A stretch of DNA of 64,000 bases from Archangium_A sp035910535 (GTDB taxonomy: Bacteria > Myxococcota > Myxococcia > Myxococcales > Myxococcaceae), in assembly GCA_035910535.1 (NCBI GenBank), contig JAMHXF010000090.1, positions 458,036 through 522,035 of the forward strand. The letters are read 5' to 3'. The position numbers and the translations under genes were made by a program. Below, piece by piece: positions 25,736 to 34,918 of the stretch (its first letter is position 1; the number at the start of each line of letters is the position of its first letter). The notes beneath the pieces were generated by a model that had not been told where the DNA came from, did no database searches, and saw only the letters and a program-made list of their open reading frames with translations.

Positions 25736-28480
25736 GTGCCCATGCGCGCTCAGCAACTCGTCGCCGTGCTCACGGCCCTGGCACTGTTCTCCAACTGCGG
25801 TGCCGGCCCCAGCGAAGAAGACGCCGGTTCAGCGTCGACGCCAGACAGCAGCGTGCCCGACGCGTCGCTCGACGACGAAGCGCTGCTCGACATCGCGTTG
25901 ATGACGGGCAACGCGACGGAGCTCGGGCTCGACACCATCGCCCGACGACTCGGTCGCGCGAGCCGCGCGCTGCGAGAGGCACAAGAGACCCGCCTCGCCT
26001 CGCTGTGGACCGGCGTCGACAGCGCCTACGACCCCACGCGCTGGAGCAACTACGTGCGCCCGATGAACTGGGAGGTCGCGCAGCCCTTCATCGTCGGTGA
26101 CGACGGTCACGTGCTTGCGAGCTTCAGCATCGCCAACGGTGGCCGCAGCGCAGGCTACGGCGTCAACGTGCTGGGTCAGTTCGCCGACTCGGAGAACGAA
26201 GCGCACCGGCCCGCGTTCGTGCGCCTCGTGAAGTGGTTGCTCACTGGCGACGCGAACGCGCCGCTGCCGACGCCGTTGACCGTCACCTTCGCCGGGCTGT
26301 CCAGCGCGAACGAAGCGGCCGCGGGACTTCAGGCCGCAGGCGTCACTTTCACGCGGAGCGCCTGCAACAACGTGGCGTGCGCGAGCGACTCGCAGCTCCT
26401 GGTGGTTGGAGATCAACTCGCGGTCAGCGACACCCTCGAGGCGTCGATTCGTGCGCACCTCACCGCAGGTCTGCCGGTGCTCTACGTGCACGACATCAAC
26501 AGCGGTTGGCCCGACAGCCCCTCGGGTCGTCAGCTGCTGGCCGCGATGTCGCTCGAGCTCGTGCCCGAACCTGGCAACTACTTCGCGCAAGACAAGGTCG
26601 CCGCGGGTCGCAGCGCCGAGGCTCTGCTGGAAACGGCGCGCGGCTTCGACGTGCTCGCGCAGCAGGTGGCGACTGACGCGTGGCGCACCGACTTCGACTG
26701 GTCGCGGTGCACCTCGAGCGTCGGCGCCACGAGCTGCAGCGACGTGCCCGGGCTCACCACGTGGACCGGTGACGTCGACGCGCTGCGCGCTGCCATCGAC
26801 GGGTTCAGCGCGTCCGCGCGCGACGTGTTCGCCACACCCGACACCACGGTGCTGCGGCTGTGGTCGCTGTGGGCCGACGTGCAGCGGCGCGGGCGGCACT
26901 ACCCGCTCGACAAGGTCACCCAGCCCGCGCGCTTTCAGGCCGCGTTCATCGCCGATGCCGTCGTGCCCTACGTGCGGCAGTTCGCACCGGCGCAGTCGGA
27001 CCTCGGCACCTACGCGGGCCCGGCGCAGCTCGCGATGAAGCCGTCGACGACCGACGAGGCGGTGCGCGTCACCTTGCCGGCAGGCAGCGGCTTCACCATC
27101 GTCGGGCGCATGGCGGTGCCCGGCGTCACGCTGCAGGCCACGCTCGTCGACGCGGCCGGTGCTTCCGTCGCGCTCGCGCTCAACACCCAGCGCACTGGCT
27201 CGACGCGCGCGTGGGACACCGACGGCTTCAATCGCCCGCGCTTTCTGACCAGCCCGAAGATTCCGCTCTCCGAGGGTCGCACGCTGGCCATCGTCGGGCC
27301 GTACGGCGGCACGTTGCAGCTGCACTACGCCGACGCGACGCCGGGCTCCGTGGTGACGCTGCGGCTGCGCGCCGTCGCGCAGCACCCGTACCTCGACGAA
27401 ACCGCGGTGGGTGACCTCGCTGCGGCGCGTGTCGCCTTCATCGCGGCGTTGAATGCCGGCGGCGCCGACTGGGCCGAGCTCAAGCTCAATGGCGTCGAGG
27501 TGCACACGCGCGTCGACAAGCTGCGCGAGGTCGTCACCGACGAATACGCCAACGACACCGAACGCTACCTGCGCGAAATCAACGCGCTGTTCTTCGAAGA
27601 CGCGTACCTGCTCGCCGGCTTCGCGTTGCCGAACCAGCCGTTGCCCGCGCGCGTGCTCGCTCAATGTCAGACGCTGGGGTGGGACTGCACCAACGCCACG
27701 TGGCATCGACCGCCGGGTGTGCAGCACATCAACGTCGACGTGTCGGCGCATTGTGGCGCTGGCTGCTCGGGCAACCCCTACGACCAGTCGTGGGGCCTGG
27801 CGCCGCGCGGCTGGGGCGAGAGCCACGAGCTGGGGCACAACCTGCAGACCTTCCGCGTCTACGACGACCGCAGCAGCGAAGTGAGCAACCAGCTCTTTCC
27901 GTTGCACAAGAACTGGCGGCTCTTTCGCGAGTTCGCCGACGACCGTGAAGCAGACCGCGTCGACTACCGCGCGGCCTTCGACGCCATCGTCGCGGGCAAG
28001 GCGGCCGCCAACCCCATCGACGGCGTCTATCAACGCGCCTGGGCCGACCCTGAGTACGCGGCGCAGAATGGGCTGCGCATGGCGTTCTTCACGCAGTGGG
28101 TTCACTACTGGGCGCAGCGGGAAAACGACCCTGCGCGCGGTTGGGACATCTGGACGTTGGCGTACCTCCATGAGCGCATCGTGGCGAAGGCGACGTGGGC
28201 CGACGTGAAGGTCAGCGTGGGCTACTCGACGTACGCGACGCGCCCGGAGCTCGACGACAACGACGCGTTGCTCATCGCGCTCTCGTGGGTCACGCAGCGA
28301 GATCAACGCGCCACGTTCGCGCTGTGGGGCATCACCACGACGATGGGCGCGCAGGCGCAGGTCTCAGCGTGGGGGCTCGCGGCGGAGCCCGCGTTCTTCT
28401 TCGCGAATGATCAAACGAATGATCACAGCTCGGCGGTTCGCGTCGACATGACGGTCGCGGTGCCGGTGTGGCCGCTCTGA
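25736..28480 (+). CDS. M60-family (ImpA/enhancin-type) metalloprotease lipoprotein
   Basis: 914 residues from GTG 25736 (ATG 25742 possible). The lipobox FSNC is at about residue 20. A long N-terminal region precedes a peptidase domain with WGESHELGHNLQ (H697, E698, H701) and the second glutamate a little further on in SSEVSNQLF, the HExxHx(8-28)E signature of M60. Before it, LFFEDAYLLAGFALPNQP and CQTLGWDCTNA resemble Pseudomonas ImpA. These enzymes cut O-glycosylated proteins such as mucins. The last ~200 residues may be a carbohydrate-binding domain. The target here is unknown. Confidence 0.8.
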   Translation: MPMRAQQLVAVLTALALFSNCGAGPSEEDAGSASTPDSSVPDASLDDEALLDIALMTGNATELGLDTIARRLGRASRALREAQETRLASLWTGVDSAYDPTRWSNYVRPMNWEVAQPFIVGDDGHVLASFSIANGGRSAGYGVNVLGQFADSENEAHRPAFVRLVKWLLTGDANAPLPTPLTVTFAGLSSANEAAAGLQAAGVTFTRSACNNVACASDSQLLVVGDQLAVSDTLEASIRAHLTAGLPVLYVHDINSGWPDSPSGRQLLAAMSLELVPEPGNYFAQDKVAAGRSAEALLETARGFDVLAQQVATDAWRTDFDWSRCTSSVGATSCSDVPGLTTWTGDVDALRAAIDGFSASARDVFATPDTTVLRLWSLWADVQRRGRHYPLDKVTQPARFQAAFIADAVVPYVRQFAPAQSDLGTYAGPAQLAMKPSTTDEAVRVTLPAGSGFTIVGRMAVPGVTLQATLVDAAGASVALALNTQRTGSTRAWDTDGFNRPRFLTSPKIPLSEGRTLAIVGPYGGTLQLHYADATPGSVVTLRLRAVAQHPYLDETAVGDLAAARVAFIAALNAGGADWAELKLNGVEVHTRVDKLREVVTDEYANDTERYLREINALFFEDAYLLAGFALPNQPLPARVLAQCQTLGWDCTNATWHRPPGVQHINVDVSAHCGAGCSGNPYDQSWGLAPRGWGESHELGHNLQTFRVYDDRSSEVSNQLFPLHKNWRLFREFADDREADRVDYRAAFDAIVAGKAAANPIDGVYQRAWADPEYAAQNGLRMAFFTQWVHYWAQRENDPARGWDIWTLAYLHERIVAKATWADVKVSVGYSTYATRPELDDNDALLIALSWVTQRDQRATFALWGITTTMGAQAQVSAWGLAAEPAFFFANDQTNDHSSAVRVDMTVAVPVWPL

Positions 28481-28485
28481 GGGCT

Positions 28486-28545
28486 TCAGAGCCGCGACAG
28501 CGACTCGAGGCCCCACCACGTGCCGATGCACACCGACGAGAGGCC
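28486..28545. repeat. 60-bp direct repeat, copy 1 (copy of the transporter 3' end)
   Basis: This stretch is identical, base for base, to 29423-29482. Read on the minus strand it encodes the last codons of the transporter at 29423 (SSVCIGTWWGLESLSRL then stop). Upstream of the identity the minus-strand frame continues with SRSRLDTVVVAG, a sequence unlike the intact gene but plausible for the end of a related gene. Between the two copies lies the lipoprotein gene at 28608. This is a gene-end remnant or the product of a recombination event. Confidence 0.8.
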
Positions 28546-28607
28546 GGCGACGACCACCGTGTCGAGGCGAGAACGCGACGAGGCTTGCACCCCGTCGCGA
28601 GGTTTCG

Positions 28608-29231
28608 TCAGTACGAGATGGTGTAGTTCGACGGGTTGGTGAAGTTCGCTTCGAAGGTGCCCACGAGCGAAGGCTGCGCGTTGTTCACCGCAGTGGCGCG
28701 AACGACGCCCCGGATGTTGCGGATGGTGCCACTACGCACGTCGATGATTGAACCCCAGCGTTCGCAGCCACCGCGCTGCCAGAGCTCGTTGGTTGTCACT
28801 CCGAGTACGAAGCCCTCGGTGTCCTTCGTTTCTGTGCCAGCTGCGTCGGGCGTCGTTTGGCTGCCGTAGACCGACGCAGAGACCTGCTTCGAGACGTAGC
28901 CGCCGGGCACGAGCGCGGTGCAGGTGAACGTGAAGGTCACCGACGCAGATTGGCTGCGAATGGCGCTCTCACCGTCTCTCGCGACGGGCACGAAGTTCAT
29001 GGTGTCCCGCGAGCGCGTCGGCTGAATGACGAACTGGCCACCGGACATGACGGGGTGGTCGGCGGTGACTTGTGAGCCATCAGGGTGTCTCGCCGGAGGC
29101 GTGCTTACGTACATGAGCGCCAGTTCGGGCGGCGTGTTGTCGATGACGGTGACGATGATGTCTTCGCAGGCTGCGAAGAGCACGCCAACGAAGGCGGTAA
29201 TTGCTGCGATTTTCCAGCGACGCGTCTGCAT
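28608..29231 (-). CDS. Lipoprotein, unknown, located between the 60-bp repeats
   Basis: 207 residues. IAAITAFVGVLFAACED gives a lipobox (FAAC). The mature protein is rich in threonine, serine and valine and looks all-beta (SASVTFTFTCTALVPGG, GVVRATAVNNAQPSLVG), with a few cysteines. It has its own upstream region of ~190 bases (29232-29422), where no gene is seen. No family recognised. Its position inside a duplicated gene end suggests it arrived as an insertion. Confidence 0.6.
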   Translation of the reverse strand: MQTRRWKIAAITAFVGVLFAACEDIIVTVIDNTPPELALMYVSTPPARHPDGSQVTADHPVMSGGQFVIQPTRSRDTMNFVPVARDGESAIRSQSASVTFTFTCTALVPGGYVSKQVSASVYGSQTTPDAAGTETKDTEGFVLGVTTNELWQRGGCERWGSIIDVRSGTIRNIRGVVRATAVNNAQPSLVGTFEANFTNPSNYTISY

Positions 29232-29422
29232 GCGAGTGACCTCGAGGTGTAGGTGAACGACGAAACGAGGTACTTGCGCGCCGTGCTGCTTCTTTTTGCC
29301 TGAATAGGAGCGCGCGGCGATTCACAAGCGCAACAAGGGTAATCACTGACGACGAAGATCGAATGCACGACGGTCTTCAGCGCGAGCGCGAACACCTTTC
29401 ACGGCCTGGCGTTCGCTGACTC

Positions 29423-29482
29423 TCAGAGCCGCGACAGCGACTCGAGGCCCCACCACGTGCCGATGCACACCGACGAGAGGCC
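29423..29482. repeat. 60-bp direct repeat, copy 2 (3' end of the transporter gene)
   Basis: Identical to 28486-28545, starting exactly at the stop codon of the transporter. No other repeat of this length was seen near it. The copies are 877 bases apart. Confidence 0.8.
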
Positions 29483-30115
29483 TGTCGTCAGCAGCAGCGC
29501 CGCCATCGCGCGCTGTGACTTGGCCAGCCGCATCAACGGCACTCCAGCCAGTCCGGTGAGCATCGCCATACCCACGATGCTGCCGGCGCCGAACAACGCG
29601 ATGTACGTGAGGCGCGCGGCGACGGTGGGCAGCTCGGCCAGCACCAGCGCCGTCAACGCGCCGCTGCCCGCGAGCCCGTGGAGCAAGCCAATCAACAGCG
29701 GCCGCGTCGCCAACGTCCACCGGCTGACGTGAACGTGCGCAGCCGGCGCGGTGTGAACGTGCGTCACATCACCGTGTGCATGCGCGTGCTCCGCGCCGAG
29801 GCGGCCTTCACGCACCGCGCGAAGCACCGCGCGCACGCCGAGCCCCGCGACCATCACGGCCACCGCGAGCTCGAAGACGGCCGAGAGCGGCTCAGGCATC
29901 TGCGCGCCCAACAGCGCCAGCGAGCCGCCGACGAGGATCAACGACAGCGTGTGTCCCAGCCCCCAGAACGCGCCGAGCCGAAACCCCGCCCGCGCGCCGC
30001 GCTCATCAGTCGCCAGCGTCGAGACCGCAGCGAGATGATCAGGCTCCAGCGCGTGGCGCATGCCGAGCGTCAAACCAACCAGGCTGGGCAGCAGGGCCGA
30101 CACGCGCGCGCCCAT
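29423..30115 (-). CDS. NiCoT/UreH-like metal transporter
   Basis: 230 residues from the ATG at 30115. At least six hydrophobic segments are visible. MRHALEPDHLAAVSTL contains HxxxxDH, the signature of nickel/cobalt transporters and of related UreH/HupE-like proteins. A histidine-rich loop (EHAHAHGDVTHVHT) in the middle is typical of metal handling. The C-terminus, GLSSVCIGTWWGLESLSRL, is duplicated downstream at 28486. No urease or hydrogenase gene is nearby, so the metal (nickel or cobalt) cannot be decided. Confidence 0.7.
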   Translation of the reverse strand: MGARVSALLPSLVGLTLGMRHALEPDHLAAVSTLATDERGARAGFRLGAFWGLGHTLSLILVGGSLALLGAQMPEPLSAVFELAVAVMVAGLGVRAVLRAVREGRLGAEHAHAHGDVTHVHTAPAAHVHVSRWTLATRPLLIGLLHGLAGSGALTALVLAELPTVAARLTYIALFGAGSIVGMAMLTGLAGVPLMRLAKSQRAMAALLLTTGLSSVCIGTWWGLESLSRL

Positions 30116-30248
30116 AGCACCGTGGGGTGTGGGCCCCACCGGAAAACCGATTTCACAGAGAGATCAACGACGTGCGACGTCTCGGCACCTGTGCACACCA
30201 GTTCCCATCTTGCGGCGTCACGCTCGGAGGCGGATCCTCCCGCACCTC

Positions 30249-31910
30249 ATGCGTCGCGCGCTCCCACTCATGCTGCTGGTGTTCGCAGGCTGTGAAGCGA
30301 CCATCGTTCCGGGTGACGACTACGTCCCGTCACCTCCGGTCGTACCGCCCGGCGAAGAGCCGCCCACGCCCATCGTCACCGCGTGTAGCGACGCGCCCAC
30401 GCCGGGCCCCGCGCCGCTGCGCCGCCTCTCGCACGAGGAGTACCAGAACATCGTCGTCGACCTGCTCGGCGACGAGGCGCTCGCGCGCACCGTGACGCAG
30501 GACTTCATCTCCGACCCCGTCTCGCTCGGCTTTCGTAACAGCGCGCGCTTCCTCGACGTGAAGCTGGTGATGGCGCAGGAATACATGAAGGCCGCGGAGA
30601 CGCTCTCGACGCGCGCGGTGTCGACGGCCACGCTGCCCACCATCGCGCCGTGTCACGCCACCGGTGACGAAGCCTGCGCGAGGCGCGTCATCGAAGGCTT
30701 CGTGCGCAAGCTCTACCGCCGCACGCTGACCACCGACGAAGTGAACACCTACCTCGCCGTCTACCGGCAGGGCCGCACCGGCACCAACTTCGCCACCGGC
30801 GTCGAGTGGGTGTTGCTGGCCGCCTTCCAGTCGCCACACTTCCTCTACCGCCCTGAGGTCGACGGCTCGAGCGAGCAGCGCGCGCTCTCCCCCGTCGAAC
30901 TCGCGTCGCGGCTCTCGTTCTTCCTCTGGCGGTCGATGCCCGACGAGGCGCTGCTCACCGCCGCCGAGACGGGCCAGCTCACCACGCGCGAAGACGTCGA
31001 ACGTGCAGCGCGCCGCATGCTCACCGACGAAAAGGCCGAGCGCGTGTTCGAGTTCTTCGAGCAGTGGTTCGACATCGACGAGCTGCCTTCGATGGCGCGC
31101 AACCCGACTACGTTCCCCGGCTTGAGCCCCACGCTGGCCCGCGACCTGCGCGAAGAAGCGCGCCAGTTCGTGAAGCACGCCGTGTTGGAAGACGGCGCGT
31201 CGCTCAAAGACCTGCTCACCGGCCAGTACGGCTGGGTCAACGGCTCGCTCGCTGCGCACTACGGCCTCACCGGCATCACCGGCGCCGCGTTCCAGAAAGT
31301 GCAGTGGACGAGCGGCAAGCGCGGCGGCCTCTTCATGACGTCGGGCTCGCTGATCAGCCACGACAAGCTCACGCGCACCTCCATCGTGAACCGCGGCCTG
31401 CGCGTGCGCACGCTGCTGCTGTGCCAGACGGTGCCCTCGCCGCCCGACGACGTGCCGTTGTCGCTCGGGCCCATCGACGCCACGTTCTCTCAGGGCGACC
31501 GCCTCGCTGCGCACCGCACCAACGCGTCGTGCGCCGGGTGTCACGCGCTGCTCGACCCGCTCGGTGAGCCGTTCGAGAACATCGACGCCGTCGGCCGTGA
31601 GCGCACCGTCGACGAAGCGGGCCGCGCGCTGAAGACCGCCGGCTCCATCGTGAACACGCAGAACGTCAACGGCCCCGTCACCGACGGCATGGACCTGATG
31701 AACACGCTCGCCGGCTCAGCCGAGGTGCAGGAGTGCATGGTGCGGCAGCTCTTCCGCTTCGGGCACGGCCGCAGCGAAGAGACCGCCGACCTCTGCAGCC
31801 GCCAGCGCGCGCTGGAGGCGTTCTCGAACAACGCCTGGAACGTGAAGGAGCTCTTCGTCGCGATGACGCAGACTGACGACTTCCTCTTCAAGCCCACGGT
31901 GACCCGATGA
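30249..31910 (+). CDS. DUF1592/DUF1588 planctomycete-type cytochrome lipoprotein
   Basis: 553 residues from the ATG at 30249. MRRALPLMLLVFAGCEA has a lipobox. The domain order is the standard DUF1587-DUF1595-DUF1592-DUF1588-DUF1585 array: RRLSHEEYQNIVVDLLG, FVRKLYRRTLTTDEVNTYLA, LSPVELASRLSFFLWRSMPD, the haem-binding CAGCH at 428-432 followed by DPLGEPFENIDAVG, and MVRQLFRFGHGRSEE. It carries one c-type haem site and overlaps the DUF1552 gene (ATGA), its usual partner. Such pairs are abundant in Planctomycetes and Myxococcota, and their substrate is not established. Confidence 0.85.
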   Translation: MRRALPLMLLVFAGCEATIVPGDDYVPSPPVVPPGEEPPTPIVTACSDAPTPGPAPLRRLSHEEYQNIVVDLLGDEALARTVTQDFISDPVSLGFRNSARFLDVKLVMAQEYMKAAETLSTRAVSTATLPTIAPCHATGDEACARRVIEGFVRKLYRRTLTTDEVNTYLAVYRQGRTGTNFATGVEWVLLAAFQSPHFLYRPEVDGSSEQRALSPVELASRLSFFLWRSMPDEALLTAAETGQLTTREDVERAARRMLTDEKAERVFEFFEQWFDIDELPSMARNPTTFPGLSPTLARDLREEARQFVKHAVLEDGASLKDLLTGQYGWVNGSLAAHYGLTGITGAAFQKVQWTSGKRGGLFMTSGSLISHDKLTRTSIVNRGLRVRTLLLCQTVPSPPDDVPLSLGPIDATFSQGDRLAAHRTNASCAGCHALLDPLGEPFENIDAVGRERTVDEAGRALKTAGSIVNTQNVNGPVTDGMDLMNTLAGSAEVQECMVRQLFRFGHGRSEETADLCSRQRALEAFSNNAWNVKELFVAMTQTDDFLFKPTVTR

Positions 31911-33277
31911 ATCGCCGGAAATTTCTCCGCGCCGGTGGCGCTGTGCTCGCACTGCCGTTGCTCGAGTCGTTGTTGCCCCGGGCCGCGCGCGCGCAGACCA
32001 CCACCGCGCCGCGGCGCTTCATCTCGGTCTTCACCGCCAACGGCGACGAGATTTCGAAGCGCTTCACCACCAAGTCGGAGACCGGCTTCGTGCTGGGCGA
32101 CTTCTTGCGGCCGTTCGAGGCGCAGCGCGCCGACATGCTCTTCGTCGAAGGCGTCGACAAGTACCACGGCCGTCTCCCCGAGGGCGCGCGCGCCGACGGG
32201 CACCAGCAGGGCGGCAGCGCGCTGGCGCCGTGGAAGTCGGGCACCGGCAGCTTCCCCATTGGCGGCGGCAACGGCGCGACCATCGGCTACGTGCTGGGGC
32301 CGAGCCTCGACAAGCGCCTGGGCGACCTGGTGAAGGCGCGCGACAACGTGCGCCACGGCAACCTCGTGTACCGGGTCGGAGATCGCGGCAACAACATCTG
32401 GAACCAGCACGCGCACCTCGGCCCCGAGGGCACGCAGGCGCCGATTCCTCCCGAGACCAACCCCTTCACTGCGTACACGCGCATCTTCACTGACGTGAGC
32501 CCCGAGGCCCGTGAAGCGGCGCTGCGCCGGTTGTCCATGCGGCAGTCGGCGCTCGACCTCGTGAAGGGCGAGCTGAGCGCACTCAAGCCGAAGCTCTCGA
32601 CCGACGACGTGCGGCGCCTCGAGCTGCACGAGAGCAGCGTGCGCGACATCGAGCGCAGCCTCTCGTCGATGACGGCCAACGTGCCCGCCTGCACGACGCT
32701 CAACACGGGCGCCACCATCGACCCGTACCTCGCCGCCAGCTGGGACGAGATGGGCGGCCTCTTTTTCCGGATTACCGCGATGGCCTTCGCGTGCGACCTG
32801 ACCCGCGTCGTCAACTTCAACTGGTCGGGCAACACGTCAGACCGCGTGTACGCCGAGCTCGGTCACACCGACGGCCACCACACCATGTCGCACGACTCGA
32901 GCGCTGAGGCCTTCACGAAGATTCGCGCCATTCACAGGAAGCTCGGCGAGAAGACCGTCGAGCTGCTCTACGGCGCGCTCAAGGGCGTTCAGGAATATGG
33001 CGGCAGCGTCTACGACAACACCATGGTGATGCACTGGAGCGAGCTCGCGCAGGGCGACACGCACTCCAACTCGAACAACCTGGTGATGTTCGGCGGCGGC
33101 GGCGCGAAGAAGTACTTCCGCACCGGGCGCTACGTGAACCTCACGACGGCGGCCAACGGGTCGAACAGCTTCTCTGACCTGCAGGTTCACGCCTTCAAGT
33201 ACATGGGTTTCAACGACGTGAATTCGTGGGGTGACCCGCTGTGTTCGCGAGGCGCGGTGCCCACGGGCCTGACCTGA
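31907..33277 (+). CDS. DUF1552 protein with Tat signal
   Basis: 456 residues. MNRRKFLRAGGAVLALPLLE is a twin-arginine signal (RRKFLRAGG) with cleavage near ARAQ. The body (RRFISVFTANGDE, SYHTMSHDSS-like region near HTDGHHTMSHDS) follows the DUF1552 pattern, which belongs to the sulfatase/DUF1501-like alkaline phosphatase fold. It overlaps the cytochrome gene by four bases. Export by Tat implies folding with a cofactor in the cytoplasm. Together they likely form one periplasmic or surface complex. Confidence 0.85.
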   Translation: MNRRKFLRAGGAVLALPLLESLLPRAARAQTTTAPRRFISVFTANGDEISKRFTTKSETGFVLGDFLRPFEAQRADMLFVEGVDKYHGRLPEGARADGHQQGGSALAPWKSGTGSFPIGGGNGATIGYVLGPSLDKRLGDLVKARDNVRHGNLVYRVGDRGNNIWNQHAHLGPEGTQAPIPPETNPFTAYTRIFTDVSPEAREAALRRLSMRQSALDLVKGELSALKPKLSTDDVRRLELHESSVRDIERSLSSMTANVPACTTLNTGATIDPYLAASWDEMGGLFFRITAMAFACDLTRVVNFNWSGNTSDRVYAELGHTDGHHTMSHDSSAEAFTKIRAIHRKLGEKTVELLYGALKGVQEYGGSVYDNTMVMHWSELAQGDTHSNSNNLVMFGGGGAKKYFRTGRYVNLTTAANGSNSFSDLQVHAFKYMGFNDVNSWGDPLCSRGAVPTGLT

Positions 33278-33293
33278 GGTACACGGCGCGCAC

Positions 33294-34154
33294 ATGTCGC
33301 GCGTCGTCATCGCCGGTGCAGGAGCCCTCGCTCAGAAACTCTCGCAGCAGCTCGCTGGCCGCCACGAGGTTCGGCTCACCAGCGGCGTCGACCTGACGGC
33401 GCGCCACGAGGCTGAAGTCGCCTTCGCCGGAGCGCAGACGGTGGTGCTGCTCGCCGCCACGCGCGGGCCGTCGGCGCCGTTGAAGACCGCCGCTGCGGCC
33501 GAGGTCGACCGTCTGTTGGCCGACTCAGTCGCGCGCGCCGCGAAGCTGGTGGGCGCACAGCGGCTGGTGCACTTCGCGTGTGGTGACGACGACGTGCGCG
33601 TGCCGTTGCTCGAGAAGAGCGGCGTCGCGGTGTCGGTGCTGCGCGGCGGTGGGCCTGACCCGGTCGCAGCGCTGGCCGCCATCGTCGACGGAGGCCCGGT
33701 GCCGGCGCCGGTCGCGTGGTCTGGAGCGCCGCCGTCGCGTGAAGAGCCCCGGTGGCCGACGTGCTCGGTGCAGCGCTACGTGCTCCCGCGCGGGTGGGAC
33801 GCGACGAAGCTCGCTGAGGCGTACTTCGAGTGGCTGCCCGCAAACGCGCCGATGACGAAGGTGACGCGGCTCAACAATGCCTTCACCGTGTCGTTCGGCG
33901 GCGTGCGCAGCCTGGTGTTGCGAAGGGTGGCGGGCCGCTCTGACGCCGACTGTGCGTGGCTCGAAATCGCCGACGGGGCGTTGGCCGAGCGCGGGGCAGG
34001 GCGGCTCGAGTTCCGCGTTTTGCTCGACGGCAGCGTGTTGGCCGCGCTCATCGGGTTCAAGCCGACGTTGCCGTTCGTCGTGTACCGCTTCACGCAGTCG
34101 CTCGTTCACGAGCGGGTGATGCGCCGCTTCGGGACGTGGCTCGAGGCGCAGTGA
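33294..34154 (+). CDS. NAD(P)-binding Rossmann-fold protein (extended SDR-like)
   Basis: 286 residues. VVIAGAGALAQKLSQQLA carries the GxGxxxxxL nucleotide-binding loop at the very N-terminus. VVLLAATRG and LVHFACGDDD are the following strands of the fold. The C-terminal half is unusual, with no YxxxK active site visible, so it may be an NmrA-type redox sensor or a divergent reductase. It is coupled to the MOSC gene (TGATG). Confidence 0.6.
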   Translation: MSRVVIAGAGALAQKLSQQLAGRHEVRLTSGVDLTARHEAEVAFAGAQTVVLLAATRGPSAPLKTAAAAEVDRLLADSVARAAKLVGAQRLVHFACGDDDVRVPLLEKSGVAVSVLRGGGPDPVAALAAIVDGGPVPAPVAWSGAPPSREEPRWPTCSVQRYVLPRGWDATKLAEAYFEWLPANAPMTKVTRLNNAFTVSFGGVRSLVLRRVAGRSDADCAWLEIADGALAERGAGRLEFRVLLDGSVLAALIGFKPTLPFVVYRFTQSLVHERVMRRFGTWLEAQ

Positions 34155-34918
34155 TGCAGCTGCTGCGCGCCTTCATCTACCCGGTGAAGTCGCTGCGCGG
34201 CGTGGAGGTCTCGTCGCTCGAGCTCGACGCGCTGGGGCCCGTGGGAGACCGACGGTGGATGGTGGTCGACGCGCGCGGCGTCTTCGTCACGCAGCGCACG
34301 GTGCCGGCGATGGCCACGCTTCAGCCCGCGCTCGAGGGTGGGGCGCTGCGGTTGCACGAGCTCGTCGTCGCGTCACCTCCAGCTGACGCGAGGCGCGTTC
34401 TCGTCACGGTGTGGGAGGACACCTTCGAGGCCCTCGATGCAGGTGACGAAGCGGCGGGCTGGCTCAGTGAGCGCCTCGCGAAGCCCGTGCGCCTCGTGGC
34501 CTTCGCGCGTGACGTGCGTCGTGAAGTCGACCCGCGCTACGCGGCCGCTGCGCAGACGGGGTTCTCTGACGGCTACCCGCTGTTGATTGCCAACGAAGCC
34601 TCGCTCGACGCGCTCAATGCGCAGCTCGCGTCACCCATTCCCATGGAGCGCTTTCGCCCCAACCTCGTGGTGCGCGCCGAGGCGCCGTGGGCCGAAGACG
34701 GGTGGGCGAAGCTCGAGCTCGATGGTGTGCGCTTCGATGGGGTCAAGCCGTGCGCTCGCTGCGTCATCATCAATACAGACCAACGCACCGGCGAAAGACC
34801 TCACGGCAACGCGCCGCTCAAGACGCTGGGCGAGGCCCACCGCGCGGTCTTCGGCATGAACCTGGTGCATCGCGGCCTCGGGCGCGTGAACGTGGGCGCG
34901 CGCGTGGTCGTCGGCTGA
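34154..34918 (+). CDS. MOSC-domain protein (molybdenum-cofactor sulfurase C-terminal type)
   Basis: 254 residues. An N-terminal MOSC beta-barrel (LRAFIYPVKSLRGVEV, LDALGPVGDRRWMVVDARG) and the C-terminal KPCARCVIINTDQRTGER match the YcbX-like architecture, where the cysteine of CxRC and the NTDxxTG motif lie in the molybdenum-cofactor site. These enzymes act with electron donors to reduce N-hydroxylated compounds. No ferredoxin domain is fused here. Confidence 0.8.
   Translation: MQLLRAFIYPVKSLRGVEVSSLELDALGPVGDRRWMVVDARGVFVTQRTVPAMATLQPALEGGALRLHELVVASPPADARRVLVTVWEDTFEALDAGDEAAGWLSERLAKPVRLVAFARDVRREVDPRYAAAAQTGFSDGYPLLIANEASLDALNAQLASPIPMERFRPNLVVRAEAPWAEDGWAKLELDGVRFDGVKPCARCVIINTDQRTGERPHGNAPLKTLGEAHRAVFGMNLVHRGLGRVNVGARVVVG

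Noticed and set aside
25829..28306. An 825-codon open frame antisense to the M60 protease
   Set aside because: Same composition artefact. The sense strand carries a lipobox and a complete zinc motif.
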